46,784 bases of DNA, taken from contig DFAM01000014.1 of assembly GCA_002365595.1 (NCBI GenBank), forward strand, positions 1-46,784, given 5' to 3'. A program made the position numbers and the translations under genes. This document shows, one piece after another, positions 1 to 8,368 of the stretch (position 1 is its first letter; every line of letters begins with the position of its first letter). A model generated the notes under the pieces. It saw nothing but the letters and a program-made list of their open reading frames with translations, was not told the origin of the DNA and did no database searches. The stretch comes from Acinetobacter sp. UBA3106 (GTDB lineage Bacteria; Pseudomonadota; Gammaproteobacteria; Pseudomonadales; Moraxellaceae).

Positions 1-65
1 CATTTCTATTTTGGAGTTACATATGAATTTCGTATTAGTACCATTATGTTAAATGAAGTTAAATC

Positions 66-388
66 CTACTGATTTTTGAGCTTTTTAGGCATTCCACAAT
101 GCTGACATCTTTTTCTAAATATGAGGCTAATTCCATCTATACTAGCACTTTCAGTAAAGAAACTTTTTTTTTACACCAAGGACAAATGTCTTTCGATAGG
201 GAAATAAGCTACTAAAAAGTATAAGTAATAAGACTGTGATAATTAAAAAAAGTGTGATTACTGAAATATTAACGTTAAAGTAAGTCAAAAAATAAAAAAT
301 AAAAAAATAAGAGAATAGGAATTCCAAAGAGTATATAAATAACAAAGTACTTTTTAATCTTTAAAAGTTGTTTATATTCTTGATACAT
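66..388 (-). pseudogene. broken small membrane protein with a zinc ribbon
   Basis: Reading the minus strand from an ATG at 388 gives MYQEYKQLLKIKKYFVIYIL, followed by two hydrophobic segments, then a CPWC motif (about 165-195) and a CQHCGMPKK motif (about 80-100), ending at a TAG at 66-68. No single frame holds all of this. Frame changes are needed within T-rich sequence near 285-310, between about 180 and 205, and at a run of nine A (160-168, minus strand). Repaired, it would be about 107 residues: two membrane helices and a two-CxxC cytoplasmic zinc ribbon. Function is unknown. It could be a decayed gene or a gene with assembly errors; the shifts sit in or near homopolymers. The longest open piece (151-345) is only part of it. 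Confidence 0.6.
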
Positions 389-702
389 TCAATGACCTAT
401 ATTTTAAAGATACTCTAAAATTAACATAATACACGTTATGCAAAATCTAAAATTTATTTTTATAAATTATTAATTTAAGTCTATTAACAGGCCTCATCTT
501 CACCGATTGGACTTTTTTGATGATTTATCACTTTTAACGCCTAATATTTAATCATTTATATAATTGCAATGACCCAAACCACAAGCCCTCACCTTTCATT
601 CAATTTTTAGGGTCCGGTTAAAAAATTAAGCAAATAGATTAAGTTATATAGCTTAGGCTATTTTTAATCAGTTAAATCCGCTTATACCTGAGAAAATTAG
701 TC
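389..702. other. AT-rich intergenic region, nothing recognised
   Basis: Very AT-rich DNA between the start of the broken zinc-ribbon gene and the end of folK. I see no open frame with coding character, no RNA gene and no clear terminator. It should hold the promoter for the leftward gene starting at 388, but I cannot place it with confidence. Confidence 0.5.
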
Positions 703-1140
703 TTAATTTATCCAATTCACTACTGGAAATTGATGATTGTCGTGCTGAAAATCAGTGCTTTGCCAAATATCAAGCATCGGTATTTTGACATCTAAAGCCA
801 ATGGCAACTTTTTAGGATTAAACTGCATGTGCTGTAAATCTTGTCCCCATGCAATTAAGTCGACATCCAAGGAGATTTGATGCGAAGGACGCACCCGACC
901 AGAATCTGTTTCCATTTTTTTTAATAAGGTAATGACATCATCAACTGACATTGCAGTTTTCAATAAACATGCAGCATTCCAATAATCCGCCCCCACAGCA
1001 TCACGACACGGAATCACATAAATTTTAGAAAATTGCACCTCTCCCAGACGAGAGATTACATTGATAGCGTTTTGAAAATGTTGTTGTGGATGACAATTAC
1101 TCGCCAGAGCTAAGGCGAATATCGTTTCGGTGGCGTTCAA
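703..1140 (-). CDS. folK: 2-amino-4-hydroxy-6-hydroxymethyldihydropteridine pyrophosphokinase (HPPK)
   Basis: Cytosolic folate-pathway enzyme that transfers pyrophosphate from ATP to 6-hydroxymethyl-7,8-dihydropterin. The 145-residue product has an N-terminal strand FALALASN, matching the family's ALGSN start, and a late RPSHQISLDVDLIAW segment that corresponds to the HPPK signature with two metal-binding aspartates (LDVDLI). It is short for the family (about 160) and divergent. The best start is a TTG at 1140, inside the end of folB, giving a 44-base overlap and implying translational coupling. The substrate of this enzyme is the product of the upstream neighbour folB. A second, more standard folK elsewhere in the genome is possible and cannot be judged here. 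Confidence 0.8.
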   Translation of the reverse strand: MNATETIFALALASNCHPQQHFQNAINVISRLGEVQFSKIYVIPCRDAVGADYWNAACLLKTAMSVDDVITLLKKMETDSGRVRPSHQISLDVDLIAWGQDLQHMQFNPKKLPLALDVKIPMLDIWQSTDFQHDNHQFPVVNWIN

Positions 1141-1477
1141 GACGAATTCCTACAGAATTTGCTTGCGCGATAATGGCAGGCTTACGGATGGTAATCATAA
1201 TCGATTCTACTGTAGGAAAGGTAGTAAAAAGCGCATTTAGCACAAGTTTTGCTGCATGTTCAATCAATTCCGGCTTGGCATCCTGAATGACTTTGACAGA
1301 AATCTCGCAAATTTCAGCGTAATTTAAAGTATGTTCCAGTTTGTCCGAATTGGAAGCCTGTTCCAGACTGGTCTGAATGGTCATATCCAGCATTAAAGGC
1401 TGCATGATTTGGCGTTCCCAATTGAAACATCCCACCACAGTTTCGACCTTTAAACCTTCAATGATAATTGCGTCCAT
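1097..1477 (-). CDS. folB: dihydroneopterin aldolase
   Basis: Cleaves 7,8-dihydroneopterin to 6-hydroxymethyldihydropterin and glycolaldehyde in folate synthesis. The 126-residue protein has the normal family length and layout: N-terminal IIIEGLKVETVVGCFNWER, the central NYAEICE segment that carries the catalytic-site tyrosine/glutamate region, LIEHAAKLV, and a C-terminal strand IMITIRKP. The ATG at 1477 is preceded by AGGTGGGG, a good ribosome-binding site. It overlaps the downstream folK by 44 bases, so the two are one operon and act in successive steps. Confidence 0.93.
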   Translation of the reverse strand: MDAIIIEGLKVETVVGCFNWERQIMQPLMLDMTIQTSLEQASNSDKLEHTLNYAEICEISVKVIQDAKPELIEHAAKLVLNALFTTFPTVESIMITIRKPAIIAQANSVGIRLERHRNDIRLSSGE

Positions 1478-1505
1478 ATCCCCACCTAACTGAATTTGAT
1501 TTTTT

Positions 1506-1583
1506 AATCCCTCCCAACCTCCCTTTAAAAAAGGGAGGAGCTTTGAAGTCCCTCTTTTATAAAGAGGGATTTAGGGAGATTTT
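1506..1583. repeat. palindromic intergenic repeat with two hairpins
   Basis: Two perfect stems sit side by side: CCTCCCTTT (1518-1526) with AAAGGGAGG (1530-1538), and CCCTCTTT (1550-1557) with AAAGAGGG (1561-1568). The outer ends (AATCCCTCCC and GGGAGATT) are also roughly complementary. This composition matches a palindromic element that I know as widely dispersed between genes in Acinetobacter. It lies between folB and the UbiB-like gene and may affect mRNA ends; it has no clear U-tract terminator. Confidence 0.75.
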
Positions 1584-1595
1584 CAAACTAATCAC

Positions 1596-2895
1596 TTAGT
1601 TTTTTAACAACACATTTGGATCAAGAGTTTGCACCATTTGCAGTCTTTGGTCTGCATAAATATCGGTATATGGTGCGAGGATGCGCATAAAGCGATCGAA
1701 ATACAGCATTTGCTTAAACAGCAAGGCAAAGTCACGCGGGAAGCGAATACCATGACGCTCGCCTACTGCCACCATATCCATCATGATGTCATTTAAATCT
1801 GCCGGATTGGAAGTCAACAATTCTTGAGGATCAGCTAAAAGGACACCACTGAATAGACGTTCCAAATCCGCTGCGAGGACTTGAGTATCAATTTTCTTGT
1901 CCGTCATGCCCATTTTCAGCATGTTTTCTGCCATCAAGTTGTAATCGGTTTTTTGCAGCGCGTCCATAAAGGCGATACACGCTGTCCATACTTCAGGCTT
2001 TAGCTGACCGACAATACCAAAATCAATAAAACCAACACGACCATCTTCTAGCAACATCAGGTTTCCGGCATGCAAATCTGCATGGAAACTTTTACACATC
2101 ATCAAGCTACCGAACCAGGTATTCATGGCGGTAATTAATACTTGGGATGGATCTTTAGATACTTTTTTGACTACATCAAAATCAGTCAAAGGCACACCAT
2201 ACAAGCGCTGCATAGTCAGTACACGGCGGGTAGAATATTGATGATAAACCTTTGGGTGCAGTGGCTCTTGAGTTTTGCGTCACATTCAGATAATTGACAA
2301 AATCATCCAGGTTTTGCGCCTCTTCAATAAAATCGACTTCACGCACCATACGGGTTTTAATTTCATCGACTATATCGGCAAGTGATGCAAATTTAACTTT
2401 TGGTACCGCTTTTTCCAAAACCTTGGTGGCCCAGTGCAAGACGTTTAAGTCGGTATATAGAATGGTTTCTACACCCGGCTTTTGCACTTTAATCACTACA
2501 TCTTCACCGGTTACAAGTCTAGCTGCATGCACTTGTGCAATAGAGGCCGAAGCTAAAGGCTTTTCATCAATTGAAGCAAAGATTTCATCCAGATTTCTGC
2601 CTGCAAATTCAGAAGCCAATACGCCTTGCACATAACTAAAGGGTAAAGATGGGGTTTGATCCAAACAGCCTTGAAATTCTTCCACATATTCACGTGGAAA
2701 TAATGAAGGTGTGCTGGCAATAAACTGTCCGAGCTTGATATAAGTTGAACCTAAGGATTCAAAAGTTTCACGCATCAGTTTTGCGTTACTTGGTTTTTCT
2801 GTGGCGTATTTAATGCCGGCTTTTGCTGCAATAACAGCTGTTTCACCTACGCGGGCAACTGAACGCAGTCCATCTAACCAGATATTGTTTTTCAT
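1596..2895 (-). pseudogene. UbiB/AarF (ABC1)-family kinase-like protein, frameshifted
   Basis: UbiB/AarF-family atypical kinases have ATPase activity linked to ubiquinone synthesis or lipid handling. Two adjoining frames together give a full-length protein of about 432 residues. The first (start ATG 2895) holds the family KxGQ motif (YIKLGQFIAST), the alanine-rich loop SASIAQVH and the lysine in VVIKVQKPG. The second (to 1596) holds FHADLHAGN and FIDFGIVG, the catalytic and metal-binding motifs. They join at 2249-2256: removing one base from the CCCAAAGG stretch restores VTQNSRATAPKVYHQYSTRRVLTM in pieces, and 1300 bases is one more than 433 codons. No other damage is visible, so a recent mutation or a sequencing error is likely. 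It may be a second UbiB paralogue rather than the ubiquinone-operon copy. Confidence 0.88.
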
Positions 2896-2953
2896 AATGT
2901 CTAAGTAGAATTAAATTGTAGTGAGTGTAGCAAAAAAATATGCGTTTGCAGGC

Positions 2954-3724
2954 TTATCTTGCCTGACAGATTGGGCAATCTGTATCTTTTTCGAAAGCAA
3001 GTAAACGTTGTTTCATGCTTAAACCATCCCAAAGCATCAGTTTTTGCTTGAGTGGCGTTTTGCCCAAACCCAAATATAGCAAGGCATGATGCGCTTGCAA
3101 GCTTGCCATCACATTCGGTGTTGTGGCTAATACGCCAGAATCTGCACAGCGCAGGTTTTCATTGGCATGCTGTTCTTTGGGAAATAGACATTCATAACAG
3201 GCCGACTCGCCTTCAACCATAAACATTTGTCCCTGAAAACCAATCGCGGAAGCACTGATTAAAGGTACATTAAAATTTTTACAGGTCTGATTGACGAGGT
3301 AACGTGTGGTGAAATTATCGCAGCCGTCCAACACCAGATCTTGAGCTGAAATTAATGCTTCTGCATTACTCTCATCCAGTTTTACTGTTTGAGATTCAAC
3401 CCGGATATGCGGATTGATCTGCTTTAGACGCTTGGCCAGTATTTCAGATTTATAAAAGCCAATATTTTCTTCTACATAGGCTATTTGTCGCTGTAGATTA
3501 CTTATTTCAATTATATCGGCATCGATTAAAGTAATTTGCCCCACACCTGCTCGAGCTAGAAGTTCAGCTGTGGTACAACCAATACCACCACAACCGACAA
3601 TCAAGACATTGGCAAGTTTCAGTTTTTCCTGTGCTTCAATGTCCCAGCCATCCAGCAAAATTTGCCGGCTGTAAAGATGCATTTCTTCATCGCTTAACTC
3701 TACGTCCATATCTACATCGGTCAC
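2954..3724 (-). CDS. MoeB/ThiF/HesA-family sulfur-carrier adenylyltransferase
   Basis: E1-like enzyme that adenylates the C-terminal glycine of a ubiquitin-like sulfur carrier (MoaD or ThiS). In 256 residues it shows the nucleotide-binding loop VLIVGCGGIGCTT, the adenylation arginine in SNLQRQ, the DGCDNF segment, and two CxxC pairs (CYEC and CPIC) expected to bind one zinc. There is no C-terminal rhodanese domain. Whether its partner is MoaD or ThiS cannot be told from this window, since no such gene is adjacent. The GTG at 3724 is preceded at a good distance by AGGG; an internal ATG at 3709 is less well placed. Confidence 0.88.
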   Translation of the reverse strand: MTDVDMDVELSDEEMHLYSRQILLDGWDIEAQEKLKLANVLIVGCGGIGCTTAELLARAGVGQITLIDADIIEISNLQRQIAYVEENIGFYKSEILAKRLKQINPHIRVESQTVKLDESNAEALISAQDLVLDGCDNFTTRYLVNQTCKNFNVPLISASAIGFQGQMFMVEGESACYECLFPKEQHANENLRCADSGVLATTPNVMASLQAHHALLYLGLGKTPLKQKLMLWDGLSMKQRLLAFEKDTDCPICQAR

Positions 3725-3806
3725 TTGGCAATCCCTATCGACTAATATTGTTTATTAAAGTTCAGGATGAATTATAGTTCAATATGCTAATTACATAGGA
3801 TTAAAT

Positions 3807-3829
3807 AAAAAAAGCACCCTTTCGGGTGC
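3807..3829 (-). terminator. Rho-independent terminator of the acyl-CoA synthetase gene
   Basis: On the minus strand a GCACCC/GGGTGC stem with a GAAA loop is followed by seven T. It lies 34 bases past the stop of the leftward acyl-CoA synthetase gene. Confidence 0.85.
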
Positions 3830-3862
3830 AAGAGCATGAAACTTTAAAAAACTAAAAAGGGT

Positions 3863-5509
3863 TTAACTGACTTTCTGAATTCCCTGCATGTTGGCAATTT
3901 CCTGTTGCTTGAGTAAATTACGTTGAATTTTACCACTTGTGGTTTTAGGTAAGCCTTCCACAAATTCGATTTCTTTAGGATAGGCATGTTTAGATAAACG
4001 CGAGCGTACATATTCCTGAAGTTTATGGCTTAACTCGTTTGACGCTGAAAATTGCGGTTTAAGCACCACAAAAGCTTTGACCACCTCAGTACGTTCCGGA
4101 TCTGGCTTGCCAATGACGGCAGATTCCAAAACCTCAGCACATTCCAGTAAAGTGCTTTCTACGTCGAAAGGCCCTACACGATAGCCAGACGTTGTAATGA
4201 CATCGTCAGCACGACCAATAAAATCTACGCCGCCAAATTCATTTAATTTCACCGTATCACCGGTTAAATAATAATGCCCGACAAATGATTTACGGTTGTT
4301 GCCACCATAACCTTTAAACCAGGTTAAAGGCGATTGAGAAAAGTCGATGGCTAAAGTGCCGATTCCACCTCTTTCCACCTCTTCATTATTTTGATTCAAG
4401 ACCACAAAACGATGACCCGGGTTGGCAAAACCTGCGGAACCGACTTTCTTTTCATGTTCCAAAGCATGGTGATTGGCAATCACCATCCCCAGTTCAGTCT
4501 GACCATATTGATCATAAATATTGACATTCAGGTCATGATTAAACCAGTGAATCACTTCTGGAGTTAATGGCTCGCCAGCACTACTGACGGCACGTAAATG
4601 TTCTTTAATGGATGGATCAAATTTTTCCTTGAATCCGAAAAACATGCGAAATGCCGTTGGTGAACCGGTCAAGTTACTGACTTTATATTTTTTAATAATC
4701 TGCACGGCGTTATCTACACTAAACGCACGTTCATCCATAATAATGCTATGACCCAGACTTAAAGGTCCGGTAATGCCATAATACAAGCCATAAGCCCAAC
4801 CGGGATCGGCCAGATTCCAGAAAGAATCCTCTTCACGCAAATCCACAGCATGGGTCATATAACCCTTAAATGCCAATACTGCTTTTAAAGGCACAGGTAC
4901 TGATTTTGCCAAGCCTGTAGTTCCTGAGGTAAACATCATCAGGAAATCATCTTCGAAAGTCTGCATTACCGGTTCAAAAGATTCTAACTGCCCAGCCAGT
5001 TCTGTCCAGAAATCGGCATCTGCATGGCTTGAAGCATCGCGTGGATGTACGCTTAGAATATGCGGTACAGTGACACCGTTCAGTTTTGTTCGTTGTTCTG
5101 CATTGGTCACAATCAATTGGGTTTTGGCGGTATTGATGCGGTGTTCAATGGCTTTGGATTCAAAGGCTGTAAACAAGGGCTGGTAAATTGCGCCCATGCG
5201 CCAGGTGGCTAAAATAGTAATCAGCAATTCAGGCGTACGCGGCAATAAACCGGCAATGCAATCACCTGACTTTAAGCCAATTGAGCTAAAATAATTTGCC
5301 AGTTTTCCAGACGCTTCTGCCAGCTGTTCAAATTTCCATTCGGCAGATTCGCCATTTTTGCCTTCCCAGATTAAGGCTGTTTTATTTAAACCGAGATAAC
5401 GCTCGCAGCATTCAACATAGGCATTGACTGAGTCTGCGGTACCTACCAGTTGTTCTGCTAGAAAATCATCAAAATTAAACTCTTGATATGCCTGTTCTAA
5501 TGTCTTCAT
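3863..5509 (-). CDS. AMP-forming acyl-CoA synthetase
   Basis: Adenylate-forming enzyme that activates a carboxylic acid with ATP and then loads it on CoA. The 548-residue product has the phosphate-binding loop TSGTTGLAKS (about 194-203), an aromatic YDQYGQTELG adenine-binding motif, YLTGDT, and the C-terminal PKTTSGKIQR with the family's catalytic lysine. It resembles the acetyl-/medium-chain acyl-CoA synthetase group; the acid used cannot be read from sequence. The ATG at 5509 has AGAGG eight bases upstream and is preferred over a GTG six bases earlier. It lies in the same direction as the acyl-CoA dehydrogenase and SDR genes, suggesting one catabolic function. Confidence 0.88.
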   Translation of the reverse strand: MKTLEQAYQEFNFDDFLAEQLVGTADSVNAYVECCERYLGLNKTALIWEGKNGESAEWKFEQLAEASGKLANYFSSIGLKSGDCIAGLLPRTPELLITILATWRMGAIYQPLFTAFESKAIEHRINTAKTQLIVTNAEQRTKLNGVTVPHILSVHPRDASSHADADFWTELAGQLESFEPVMQTFEDDFLMMFTSGTTGLAKSVPVPLKAVLAFKGYMTHAVDLREEDSFWNLADPGWAYGLYYGITGPLSLGHSIIMDERAFSVDNAVQIIKKYKVSNLTGSPTAFRMFFGFKEKFDPSIKEHLRAVSSAGEPLTPEVIHWFNHDLNVNIYDQYGQTELGMVIANHHALEHEKKVGSAGFANPGHRFVVLNQNNEEVERGGIGTLAIDFSQSPLTWFKGYGGNNRKSFVGHYYLTGDTVKLNEFGGVDFIGRADDVITTSGYRVGPFDVESTLLECAEVLESAVIGKPDPERTEVVKAFVVLKPQFSASNELSHKLQEYVRSRLSKHAYPKEIEFVEGLPKTTSGKIQRNLLKQQEIANMQGIQKVS

Positions 5510-5734
5510 GACCACAACCTCTCATCCGTTATTTTATTGAACAAAGCTCCTGCTTTGTTGATCTATTTTGCTTATTGTTCTCATTCCTAAAATGCCAAAA
5601 CGCATTCAGCATTTTTAATCTTTTAACTTCACTATTCACCTAGATAAACATGCTTAATGTCATCCTGCAATTTCCGAATCCATCAAAAAATGTGCAGGAT
5701 TTGAGCACCGACTAAAGTCTAAAATTTAACCGTT

Positions 5735-6871
5735 TTAAATTTTAGTCACCTCGCGTGCAATGACCAGACGCTGAATGTCCGAAGCCCCTTCATAGATCTG
5801 GCTAACGCGTACATCACGGTAAATACGCTCTACTGGAAAATCAGACACATAGCCATAACCGCCATGAATCTGAATGGCATCAGAGCACACTCGCTCTGCC
5901 ATGGTGGAGGCAAACAGTTTCGCCATAGAAGCTTCTTTCAAACAAGGCAGCCCTGCATCTTTTAAGGTGGCAGCATGGAAAATCAGTTGTCGTGCAGCTT
6001 CAATCTGGGTCGCCATATCCGCCAAACGGAATGCCACAGCTTGATGCTGTACGATCTCTACTCCAAAAGCTTTACGCTCATTGGCATATTCCACCGCAGC
6101 ATCCAGTGCAGCACGCGCCATGCCTACGGATTGTGCGGCAATCCCGATTCTGCCGGATTCAAGGTTGGATAATGCAATCTTGTAGCCTTCTCCTTCATTG
6201 CCAAGTAAGTTTTCAGCAGGAATACGGCAATTTTCAAAAATAATAGTCGCGGTATCTGAACAGTGTTGACCCATTTTCTCTTCAAGACGCGAAACGATAT
6301 AACCTTCTGTATCGGTAGGCACAAGGAAACAGGAAATACCTTTTTTTCCTGCGGCTTTATCGGTCACTGCAAAGACAATTGCCACTTGGGCATGTTTACC
6401 GGTAGTGATGAATTGTTTGGTGCCATTGAGTACCCAAAAATCTCCATCACGCTCTGCTTTACATTCCAGTGCACCGGCATCTGATCCGGCTTGCGGTTCG
6501 GTGAGACAGAAACATCCAAGCCATTCGCCTGTCGCCAGTTTAGTTAAATACTTTTGTTTTTGTTCTTCTGTACCGTAACGCTGGGTAATGCCACAAGGGA
6601 GCGAATTTTGCACACTGACGATGGTCGAAATTGCGCCGTCACCTGCTGCAATCTCCTCTAAGGCAAGCACCAGCGAAACATAGTCCAGCCCCGCACCGCC
6701 CCATTGTTCGGATACGGTCATGCCCAAACCGCCCAGCTCACCCAGTTCTTTCAGTTCTTGTGCAGGAAATTGTGCAGTTTTATCACGTTCTGCGGCAGTA
6801 GGTTTTAACCTGTTTTGCGAATAATCCCGCAACATATCCTGAACCATCTTTTGTTCATCATTTAAAATCAT
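5735..6871 (-). CDS. acyl-CoA dehydrogenase
   Basis: FAD enzyme making the alpha-beta double bond of an acyl-CoA, passing electrons to electron-transfer flavoprotein. The 378-residue sequence has CFCLTEPQAGSDAGA and the C-terminal QIHGGYGY plus QIYEGASDIQR; the glutamate in YEG (about Glu361) is the catalytic base position of short/medium- and branched-short-chain members. Length is normal. The ATG at 6871 has AAAGGA seven bases upstream; a TTG 21 bases earlier lacks a site. The exact chain length or branching is not certain; with the neighbouring SDR a short or branched acyl substrate is plausible. Confidence 0.92.
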   Translation of the reverse strand: MILNDEQKMVQDMLRDYSQNRLKPTAAERDKTAQFPAQELKELGELGGLGMTVSEQWGGAGLDYVSLVLALEEIAAGDGAISTIVSVQNSLPCGITQRYGTEEQKQKYLTKLATGEWLGCFCLTEPQAGSDAGALECKAERDGDFWVLNGTKQFITTGKHAQVAIVFAVTDKAAGKKGISCFLVPTDTEGYIVSRLEEKMGQHCSDTATIIFENCRIPAENLLGNEGEGYKIALSNLESGRIGIAAQSVGMARAALDAAVEYANERKAFGVEIVQHQAVAFRLADMATQIEAARQLIFHAATLKDAGLPCLKEASMAKLFASTMAERVCSDAIQIHGGYGYVSDFPVERIYRDVRVSQIYEGASDIQRLVIAREVTKI

Positions 6872-6984
6872 TGAATGTCCTTTTTCTTTCAATTTATAAA
6901 TTTTGCTTTGAATATTAGATAACTTGTGTAAGTCAAAAAATATTCAATATTGGATTTTTAAAAATCAGCACTGCCTCATTTGAT

Positions 6985-7170
6985 TGATTCAGTTTTTTTG
7001 CCTTTGCGTAGGCAGTATTTCTACTTTTGAAAGGTCAAAAGTAGACAAAAACCTTTTGTTTCCCATACACGACATCCTGAGCCAGTTTTAAGCACTGCTT
7101 TAAAATGCAGCGCAAGGGATGGGAAACATGTGGCATCCATGCCACACTCATGACTCCAATACTTGCTCAA
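6985..7170. repeat. dispersed intergenic repeat, copy A
   Basis: Contains a perfect 10-base stem, CTACTTTTGA (7021-7030) with TCAAAAGTAG (7035-7044), then CCCATACACGACATCCTGAG and a GTGGCAT/TGCCAC stem. The same ordered parts recur at 45141-45262 (same orientation), and the CATACACGACATCCTGAGCC part recurs inverted near 19770-19815. It behaves as a non-coding chromosomal repeat; no transposase or clear terminal repeats are present. Confidence 0.75.
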
Positions 7171-7254
7171 ATCTATTTTTAATTTTGGCTTCAAGAATAA
7201 CTTGTAGTAGTTAAAAAATGATTTAGGAAAAAGAGCTACTGAAATGTTAATAGG

Positions 7255-7395
7255 TCGTTGCTATCGCGTAGGGCGACATGGAGGTCGCCTGCGAAACTGA
7301 GATACAGGGATGTATCTTCAGTTTCGCAAAGGCTTTTTGTTTCTTTTGATCCTTCAAAAGAAAATGAATGCTTACGCAGAGCCTTTAAACTCAAC
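7255..7395. repeat. hairpin-rich intergenic repeat
   Basis: Three hairpins in a row: GGCGAC (7272-7277)/GTCGCC (7284-7289); an almost perfect 16-base stem GCGAAACTGAGATACA against TGTATCTTCAGTTTCGC (7291-7327, one extra T); and TTTCTTTTGA (7340-7349)/TCAAAAGAAA (7354-7363). The last hairpin resembles the CTTTTGA stem of copy A, so the two blocks are probably related. Confidence 0.65.
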
Positions 7396-7441
7396 TGTCA
7401 ATTTGCAGCTGTAGAGGTCTTTATTAGTAGAAAAAACTAAT

Positions 7442-8212
7442 TTACTTCGGCTGCATACGAATCGCGCCATCCAAACGAATCACTTCACCATTCAAATACG
7501 TATTTTCAAAAATATGACCAACTAAATGCGCAAACTCTTCCGGCTTCGCCAAACGCGGTGGAAACGGTACCATCTGCCCCAACGCATCCTGAACATTTTG
7601 CGGCATGGCTTTTAACATTGGTGTTTCCATAATGCCTGGCGCAATGGTCATCACACGAATGGCTTCACGTGCCAACTCACGTGCCAAAGGCAAAGTCATA
7701 GACACTACAGCACCTTTTGATGCGGCATACGCAGCCTGTCCAAGTTGTCCCTCAAATGCAGCCACTGACGCGGTATTCACAATTACACCACGCTCTTCTT
7801 CGCCCGCTTGTAATTGATATTTCGCCATCAAACTTGCTGCAAAACGGATCATGTTAAAGGTGCCACTGACATTAATATTCAGTACTTTCTGGAACATGCC
7901 CAAATCATGAATACCATCACGACCCAGCACTTTGGCTGAAGGTGCAATCCCGGCACAGTTCACCAGACCATTTAACTGACCATACTGCTGCTCAATATTT
8001 TCAAAGAAAACCTTGACTGCATGTTCATCGGTCACATCCAATTTGACAAAAACAGAGTGTTCACCCAAACGCTGCTGCATTTCCTGACCCAGCTCCTGGT
8101 TCATATCGACCATGATGACTTTTGCACCTTGCCCAACCAGATAAGTAGCTGTGGCTGCACCCAAACCTGATGCACCACCTGTCACCACAAACACTTTTCC
8201 TTGAATTTTCAT
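7442..8212 (-). CDS. short-chain dehydrogenase/reductase, probably 3-hydroxyacyl-CoA dehydrogenase type
   Basis: NAD(H)-dependent oxidoreductase of 256 residues. It has the classical SDR glycine motif TGGASGLG (11-18), an aspartate after the second strand (Asp36, favouring NAD), NCAG (85-88), and the catalytic Ser149, Tyr162 and Lys166 (YAASK). The sequence resembles the 3-hydroxyacyl-CoA dehydrogenase type 2 (HSD17B10-like) group, which acts on straight and 2-methyl-branched short 3-hydroxyacyl-CoAs. It fits as a later step after the acyl-CoA dehydrogenase. It is divergent from the AraC-type gene at 8369, with 156 bases between them. Confidence 0.87.
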   Translation of the reverse strand: MKIQGKVFVVTGGASGLGAATATYLVGQGAKVIMVDMNQELGQEMQQRLGEHSVFVKLDVTDEHAVKVFFENIEQQYGQLNGLVNCAGIAPSAKVLGRDGIHDLGMFQKVLNINVSGTFNMIRFAASLMAKYQLQAGEEERGVIVNTASVAAFEGQLGQAAYAASKGAVVSMTLPLARELAREAIRVMTIAPGIMETPMLKAMPQNVQDALGQMVPFPPRLAKPEEFAHLVGHIFENTYLNGEVIRLDGAIRMQPK

Positions 8213-8368
8213 CTTCTATTCCTGTTAATTTTTTGAATGAACACTCGACTTAAGATGCAGAGTAAATGCACTCAAGCTAGAGTACAATTTCCAAATATTG
8301 CATCCTTTATGATGGATTTGGCCAATCCAAGTCACGGCAGTAAAAATACGGAATACGGATATCTGTAA

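Larger units (their letters stand above)
6872..7441. other. 570-base intergenic region filled with dispersed repeats
   Basis: The gap between the acyl-CoA dehydrogenase and SDR genes holds two repeat blocks described separately (about 6985-7170 and 7255-7395). I see no gene in it. A 60-codon open frame at 7258-7440 on the plus strand lies in the repeat and has no coding character. Confidence 0.65.

Noticed and set aside
5540..5556. CAAAGC/GCTTTG hairpin after the acyl-CoA dehydrogenase gene as its terminator
   Set aside because: It is short, nearly 180 bases past the stop, and lacks a T run on the minus strand.
5975..6484. Several open frames opposite and within the acyl-CoA dehydrogenase gene
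   Set aside because: Out-of-frame shadows of a gene whose motifs run through the whole region.
7258..7440. 60-codon plus-strand open frame
   Set aside because: Made of hairpin repeats; no coding character.
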